Shown one piece after another: positions 59,423 through 64,000 of a stretch of 64,000 nucleotides of DNA (position 1 is the stretch's first letter; every line of letters starts with the position of its first letter). The notes beneath the pieces are model-generated. The model was not told the DNA's origin. It was given only the letters and a program-made list of their open reading frames with translations, and did not search any database. The stretch spans positions 1,784,659 through 1,848,658 of the forward strand of contig NZ_RCDC01000004.1 in the NCBI RefSeq assembly GCF_003651185.1, written 5' to 3'. Source of the stretch: Stenotrophomonas rhizophila (GTDB lineage Bacteria > Pseudomonadota > Gammaproteobacteria > Xanthomonadales > Xanthomonadaceae). The position numbers were made by a program, and so were the translations under genes.

Positions 59423-59869
59423 ATGTTCACCAAGATCCTCGTCGCCCTGGATGGCGGCCCACAGCACGCCCAGGTACTGGCCCTGGCCGGGTCGCTGGCA
59501 GGGCCTTCCACCCGGTTGCACCTGCTGTGCGTGCTGGACCCCGCCTTCGCGCTGGCCGATGACGCGCCGCGCGCCGACCATGCCGAATATCCGGCCGCCG
59601 ATGACCAGGTCCACCAGGCGCAGCGCCTGCTTGCCACCGCCCTGAACAGCCTGCGCGAGCGCGGTATCGACGGCATAGGCCACCACCCGGCCGGCGAGCC
59701 GGCGCAGGTGATCCGCGACCATGCCCGCCAGCACGGCTGCGACCTGATCGTCATCGGCCATCGCCACCTGTCGCGGCTGGAACGCCTGCTGGACCGCTCT
59801 GTCGGGCAATGGACGGTGGACCATGCGCCCTGCCCGGTGCTGGTGGAAGTGCGCGGTGGCGATGCCTGA
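59423..59869 (+). CDS. Universal stress protein (UspA family)
   Basis: A 148-residue single-domain Usp. The N-terminal strand is KILVALDGGPQHAQVLALA, and the C-terminal ATP-binding-type region reads DLIVIGHRHLSRLERLLDRSVGQWTVDHAPCPVLVE. In that region the usual G-x2-G-x9-G-S/T is GHRHLSRLERLLDRSV, so the second glycine is missing and ATP binding is doubtful. ATG 59423 is favoured over 59417 by the spacing to GAG. Confidence 0.88.
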   Translation: MFTKILVALDGGPQHAQVLALAGSLAGPSTRLHLLCVLDPAFALADDAPRADHAEYPAADDQVHQAQRLLATALNSLRERGIDGIGHHPAGEPAQVIRDHARQHGCDLIVIGHRHLSRLERLLDRSVGQWTVDHAPCPVLVEVRGGDA

Positions 59870-59939
59870 GCGAACCCCGGCGTGCGGTCAACCATCGGCC
59901 GCGGCCGTGCCCTGGCCCGGCGGCGGGCGCTGATCGCGC

Positions 59940-61373
59940 TCAGCCCGGTTCGCCGCCCGCGTCCACCCGATTGCGCCCGCCCCGCTTGGCGGCGTACAGC
60001 GCGGCATCCGCCGCCGCCAGCAGCTCGGCAGGATCAGCTTCCAACACCCTCGGCACGGTCCCGACGCCGATGCTGATCGTCACCGGTCGTCCCGGCTCAG
60101 CCGATGGCAACTGCAGCTGCTCCACCGCATGGCGCATGCGCTCGGCGAGTGCAGGGGCGCCCTCCAGCGGCGTCGATGCCACCACCACGGCGAATTCCTC
60201 ACCGCCATAACGGGCAACCAGATCCGTGCTGCGCACCGCGCACCCCGCCAACGTTGCAGCGACCAGGCGCAGGCACTGATCGCCGGCCGGGTGCCCGAAG
60301 CGGTCGTTGAACGCCTTGAAGCAGTCGATATCGACCATCAGCAGCGCAATGCCCTGCCCGCTTCGCCGCGCCCGCTCCCACGCGTCACGCAGACTCTGGT
60401 CGAACTGGCGTCGGTTGGCCAGGCCGGTGAGGCTGTCGATCCGCGACAGCGCATCGAGCTGGTCCTGCCGCGCGAACGAACGCATCTGCATCAACACGCT
60501 GCGCAGGCCCGACCCCACGGTGGCCAATGCAAACCCGGCCACGGCCAGATAGGGATGCTCGCGGACCATCAATGCCGACACCACCATCAACGACAGTGCC
60601 AGGATCAATGGGCTCCCGGCGCGAACGGCCATCACCAGCGCGCGCGGCACACGCACTTCACTGCCTCGGGAAGGCCGCAGCGCCATGATCGCCAGCAACA
60701 GGAACGGCACATCGATCAGCAGATCGCCCAAGCCGCCGTAGCTGTCCTCGGTCTCGACATGGTTGATGTACGCGGCAACGCCCAGGTACACCCAGGCGAA
60801 CACGCACAACGTGCGGAAGAACACGCGCCGCGAGGGATCTTCGCTCGCCCGCCAGCGCAGCAGTGCAAAGCCGGCGATGAAGATGTTCTCCACATCGAAC
60901 ATCAGCCGCAGGTGTGCGATCCCGTCCTCGCCCGCATCGCTGAGCGTGGCGAACGAGAAGGTGTAGACAAAGAACAGGTAGCCCAGCAGCAGCGCGAGCA
61001 GCGCATCGATCAGACTGAGATACCACGGCTCCTGCCGGGGATGGGCCATCGCGAACGTGAGCGGCACGCCGTACAGCACATACAGCAGCATGCTCAGCCC
61101 CGGCGTCGCATCGGCATTGCCGCGCCCGACCTCCTGATACATGTTCAGCACCATGCCGGCCGCCCACAACCCCATGCCCAGCGCCATCGCGACCCAGCCG
61201 ACGATCGACGCGCTGCGGCGCCCCCGCCACACACAGGCCAGCCCTGCCAGCAGGGGCGCCCCGATCAGGAACGCATAGGACACCGGCAGCGCATGCGCGG
61301 GCAGCAGCACCAGCGCGATGCCATGGCACAGCAGGTACAGCACCGACAGCCAGACCACCATGCGGCGTCCCAT
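59940..61373 (-). CDS. Membrane-bound diguanylate cyclase (GGDEF domain)
   Basis: About 477 aa. The N-terminal half (residues 5-300) carries some 9 hydrophobic helices of a MASE-like sensory region that I cannot name. The C-terminal GGDEF domain starts DSLTGLANRRQFD. The active site is GGEEF (about 390-394), with RSTD at about 381-384, a c-di-GMP inhibitory site five residues upstream. The enzyme should make c-di-GMP with product inhibition. The start is uncertain: ATG 61373 (MGRRMVV), with ATG 61361 and GTG 61415 as alternatives. It stands alone. Confidence 0.88.
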   Translation of the reverse strand: MGRRMVVWLSVLYLLCHGIALVLLPAHALPVSYAFLIGAPLLAGLACVWRGRRSASIVGWVAMALGMGLWAAGMVLNMYQEVGRGNADATPGLSMLLYVLYGVPLTFAMAHPRQEPWYLSLIDALLALLLGYLFFVYTFSFATLSDAGEDGIAHLRLMFDVENIFIAGFALLRWRASEDPSRRVFFRTLCVFAWVYLGVAAYINHVETEDSYGGLGDLLIDVPFLLLAIMALRPSRGSEVRVPRALVMAVRAGSPLILALSLMVVSALMVREHPYLAVAGFALATVGSGLRSVLMQMRSFARQDQLDALSRIDSLTGLANRRQFDQSLRDAWERARRSGQGIALLMVDIDCFKAFNDRFGHPAGDQCLRLVAATLAGCAVRSTDLVARYGGEEFAVVVASTPLEGAPALAERMRHAVEQLQLPSAEPGRPVTISIGVGTVPRVLEADPAELLAAADAALYAAKRGGRNRVDAGGEPG

Positions 61374-61476
61374 TCCGATGCGGCGTTGCGACCAACATAC
61401 AAGGTTGCCCGGCACCTGGGGATCAATTCATCCCGCGTTGACGGCGTGCGCGCGGCAGGGCGCCGGGCAGCGGCGG

Positions 61477-62391
61477 CTATTCTTCCTCGAGCTGCTGGAA
61501 ACGTTCCGCCAGGAAATCGATCAGCGCGCGTACGGAGGGCAGCAGTCCGCGCCGTGAGGGGAACACCGCATGGATGATCTCCCGCCGTGGCGCCCACGCG
61601 GGCAGCACATGCACCAGCGTGCCTGCGGCGATCTGGTCGCACACCATCATCCGCGGCAGCTGCACCACGCCCACGCCCGCCACCGCGGCTGCGCGCAGGG
61701 TCAGCATGCCGCGGGTGACCAGACGCGGCCGATGATGGATGTCCGCGCGCGTGCCGTCCGGGCCGAACAGATTCCAGACGTGCTCGTTCTGCGGCAGGCC
61801 CAGTTCCATGCTCGGCAGTGCGGCGAGATCGGCCGGCACCTGCGGCAGGCCCAGCCGCTCAATCAACGACGGGCTGGCGACCAGGCACTGGCTGCGCTCG
61901 GCCAGCACCCGCATCACCAGCTCGGTGTCCTGCAGCGGCGGTGGCCGCACCCGGATCGCGATATCGATGCCCTCGGCAATCAGATCGACCCGGCGGTTGG
62001 TGGCATCCAGCTGTATCTCCACCCCTGGGCACTGCGCCAGGAAGGCCGCGATCATCTCGCCGACACGCGTGTCCAGCAGCGCGACCGGGCAGGCCACCCG
62101 GACAATGCCGCGCGGCTCGCTGCGGGTGAGTTCGATCGCTTCCTGGGCGGCTTCGGCTTCCACCAGCATCGCCTTGCAGTGCGCGTAGAACGTCTGGCCG
62201 ACCTCGGTAACCGAGAAGTGCCGCGTCGAACGCTGGATCAAGCGCACCCCCAGCCGCGCTTCGAGCAGCGCCACCCGGCGGCTGAGTTTCGACTTGGGCA
62301 CGCCCAGCGCCCGCCCCGCCGGCGCGAAACCGCCGTGATCGACCACCTGGGCGAAATAGTAGAGGTCATTGAGATCCTGCACGGCCGCCAC
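61477..62391 (-). CDS. LysR-family regulator (CrgA-like)
   Basis: A 304-residue LTTR with GTG start at 62391. The HTH is at residues 5-63 (LNDLYYFAQVVDHGGFAPAG, PKSKLSRRVALLEARLGVRL), typical of the group that includes CrgA and regulators next to pirin/oxidoreductase genes. The substrate-binding domain occupies 90-300. It is divergent from the pirin gene with 112 bp between, the usual layout for an LTTR and its target. Confidence 0.9.
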   Translation of the reverse strand: MAAVQDLNDLYYFAQVVDHGGFAPAGRALGVPKSKLSRRVALLEARLGVRLIQRSTRHFSVTEVGQTFYAHCKAMLVEAEAAQEAIELTRSEPRGIVRVACPVALLDTRVGEMIAAFLAQCPGVEIQLDATNRRVDLIAEGIDIAIRVRPPPLQDTELVMRVLAERSQCLVASPSLIERLGLPQVPADLAALPSMELGLPQNEHVWNLFGPDGTRADIHHRPRLVTRGMLTLRAAAVAGVGVVQLPRMMVCDQIAAGTLVHVLPAWAPRREIIHAVFPSRRGLLPSVRALIDFLAERFQQLEEE

Positions 62392-62503
62392 CAGCGTTCA
62401 CCAGATAGGACTATGAGGATAGATTCTGCCGACTACCGGCGCCAGTGTCCTGAATCCATCATCTCCTCCATCAGACAGGGGCCTGGCCCCGGAGGAGTAC
62501 GAC

Positions 62504-63373
62504 ATGAAGAAGATTCTCGGCATCTACAGCGCCCCGAAGGCGCATTGGGTGGGCGACGGCTTCCCGGCCCGGACCCTGTTTTCCTATTCCAGCCACGGCC
62601 AGCAGGTCAGCCCGTTCCTGCTGCTGGACTACGCCGGTCCGATGGCGTTCACCCCGGCCGCGCAGCCCCGCGGCGTTGGCCAGCATCCCCACCGCGGCTT
62701 CGAGACGGTCACCATCGTCTATGAGGGCGAGGTCGAGCATCGCGACTCCACCGGCGCTGGCGGCACCATCGGCCCGGGCGATGTGCAGTGGATGACCGCC
62801 GCCTCCGGCATCCTGCATGAAGAGTTCCACTCCCACGCCTTCACCCGCACCGGCGGCACGCTGGAGATGGTGCAGCTCTGGGTGAATCTGCCGGCCAAGG
62901 ACAAGATGGCCGCGCCTGGCTACCAGACCCTGCTGGACGCGCAGATTCCGTCGGTGGCCTTGCCGGACCAGGCGGGCCGCGTGCGCGTGATCGCCGGTGA
63001 GTTCGACGGCCAGCATGGCCCCGCGCGCACCTTTACGCCGATGGATGTGTGGGACCTGCGGCTGCTCCAGGGGCACAGCGCCCACCTGCCGGTGCCCGAA
63101 GGGCGCCACGTCGCCCTGGTCGTGCTGCGCGGCAGCGTGCAGGTCAATGGCAGCCAGACCGTGCACGAGGCGCAGCTGGTGATGCTTGATCGCGATGGCA
63201 GCGCCCTGCGGATCGAGGCCAACAGCGATGCCACGGTGCTGGTGCTCAGTGGCGAACCGATCGACGAGCCGATCGTCGGTTATGGGCCCTTCGTGATGAA
63301 CAGCCAGGACGACATCCGCCAGGCCTTCGCCGATTTCAATGGCGGCCGCTTCGGCCAGATCGCGCACACGTAA
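62504..63373 (+). CDS. Pirin-family bicupin
   Basis: A 289-residue protein. The N-terminal cupin carries the metal ligands in QHPHRGFETVT (two histidines) and GILHEEFHS (His and Glu), the standard pirin set. The second cupin (about 175-285) lacks metal ligands. Bacterial pirins include a quercetin dioxygenase (YhhW), and others modulate metabolic enzymes. GGAGGAG before ATG 62504 gives a strong start. It is followed after 120 bp by an isochorismatase-family gene. Confidence 0.92.
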   Translation: MKKILGIYSAPKAHWVGDGFPARTLFSYSSHGQQVSPFLLLDYAGPMAFTPAAQPRGVGQHPHRGFETVTIVYEGEVEHRDSTGAGGTIGPGDVQWMTAASGILHEEFHSHAFTRTGGTLEMVQLWVNLPAKDKMAAPGYQTLLDAQIPSVALPDQAGRVRVIAGEFDGQHGPARTFTPMDVWDLRLLQGHSAHLPVPEGRHVALVVLRGSVQVNGSQTVHEAQLVMLDRDGSALRIEANSDATVLVLSGEPIDEPIVGYGPFVMNSQDDIRQAFADFNGGRFGQIAHT

Positions 63374-63493
63374 TCCCGGCGAAGTGCTGGATTCACAGCG
63401 CGATTGACGCATCCCCCGTCCTCCGTGGCGATGGTCGTTGCCATCGCCATGACCCGGCCGCCCAGCGGCCTCCCCACGCCCAGGAGTATTCCC

Positions 63494-64000
63494 ATGGCAA
63501 GCGAACCCATCCGTGACCCTGTCACCGATCACCTGCTGACCCCGCAGAACGCCGCCTTCATCATCATCGACTACCAGCCGGTGCAGGTGAACTCGATCGC
63601 CTCGATGGACCGGCAGTTGCTGGTCAACAACATCGTGGGCACCGCCAAGGCCGCCGTCGCCTACGGGCTGCCGCTCGTGCATTCCACGGTCAATGTGCGC
63701 AGCGGCCTCAACAAACCGCCGATTCCGCAGCTGCGCAAGGTGCTGGCCGACCATCCCACCTACGACCGCACCACGATCAATGCGTGGGAAGACACCACGT
63801 TCCGCGAAGCGGTGCAGGCCACCGGGCGCCGCAAGCTGATCATGACCGCCCTGTGGACCGAAGCCTGTCTGACCTTCCCCGCCCTGGATGCCCTGAAGGA
63901 GGGCTACGAGGTGTACGTCGTGGTCGATGCCGTTGGCGGCACGTCCCTGGCCGCGCATGACGCCGGCCTGCGCCGCATCGAACAGGCCGGCGGCAGGATG
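63494..64000 (+). CDS. Isochorismatase-family hydrolase (YcaC-like), 3' end cut off
   Basis: Cysteine hydrolase of the isochorismatase superfamily; 169 codons are visible and the frame is open at the window edge. Asp of the triad lies in FIIIDYQPVQ, Lys probably in the RPPIPQLRK/RRKLIM region, and the nucleophile is Cys in LWTEACLTFP. The opening strands and VVVDAVGGTS match YcaC-type hydrolases of unknown substrate. ATG 63494 follows CAGGAG. It probably belongs to the same LysR-controlled unit as pirin. Confidence 0.88.
   Translation, partial: MASEPIRDPVTDHLLTPQNAAFIIIDYQPVQVNSIASMDRQLLVNNIVGTAKAAVAYGLPLVHSTVNVRSGLNKPPIPQLRKVLADHPTYDRTTINAWEDTTFREAVQATGRRKLIMTALWTEACLTFPALDALKEGYEVYVVVDAVGGTSLAAHDAGLRRIEQAGGRM

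Overview
This window reads as a chromosomal segment of a high-GC gammaproteobacterium of the Xanthomonadaceae, most probably Stenotrophomonas. Two independent signs support this. The left end carries the gene order smeP-smeO / smeRo-pcm-tolC, the five-gene smeOP-TolCSm cluster described in S. maltophilia. The intergenic spaces also hold GTAG-headed palindromes of the SMAG (REP) type typical of that species. I see no rRNA, tRNA, CRISPR array, prophage or transposase gene. Coding density is high and the genes are mostly core or household genes, so the long antisense reading frames are composition artefacts.

Layout. 1-4293: RND efflux cluster with a divergent TetR regulator and TolC. 4752-6972: a beta-rich exported protein and the Mg transporter MgtE. 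7021-12039: envelope/LPS genes (waaA, a lipid A acyltransferase, an O-antigen ligase/polymerase, a GT4 glycosyltransferase, a small zinc-ribbon protein). 12424-16475: an exported GH92 alpha-mannosidase translationally coupled to a BSP-family metallopeptidase. 16916-32334: an organic-acid island with malic enzyme, DctA, two OprO/P-type porins, a hybrid kinase with a DctB-like sensor plus a NarL-type regulator, a TctD/TctE-like two-component system with an orphan periplasmic binding protein, a CitMHS citrate transporter and a PhaB-like SDR that lacks the catalytic tyrosine. 32335-33119: a 785-bp repeat-rich gap. 33120-36841: a TonB receptor and a QEGLA/MATCAP-family protein. 36861-43320: rsgA, an AlaA-type aminotransferase, an SGNH hydrolase, a methyltransferase, twin small membrane proteins, a polysaccharide deacetylase and a three-domain Grx-(A-type)-rhodanese protein. 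43403-45214: DUF924, AMP nucleosidase and a membrane protein, bracketed by two terminators. 45384-51900: a subtilisin-like autotransporter divergent from an amidohydrolase pair whose second member has lost its metal motif. 51976-54090: small metabolic genes. 54063-59869: a LysR-MFS-HlyD-OMF efflux operon with a divergent universal stress protein. 59940-64000: a GGDEF protein, a LysR regulator, pirin and a cut-off isochorismatase-family gene.

How the parts connect. The clearest functional theme is uptake and use of C4-dicarboxylates and tricarboxylates. Outer-membrane porins, inner-membrane symporters (DctA, CitMHS), two dedicated signalling systems and malic enzyme lie within about 15 kb. A second theme is export and the envelope: two tripartite pumps, LPS core genes and an autotransporter. 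The least explained pieces are the nested inverted repeats around 32.5-33.05 kb, the tyrosine-less PhaB homologue, the orphan binding protein coupled to TctE, the Grx/A-type/rhodanese fusion and the pseudo-amidohydrolase.
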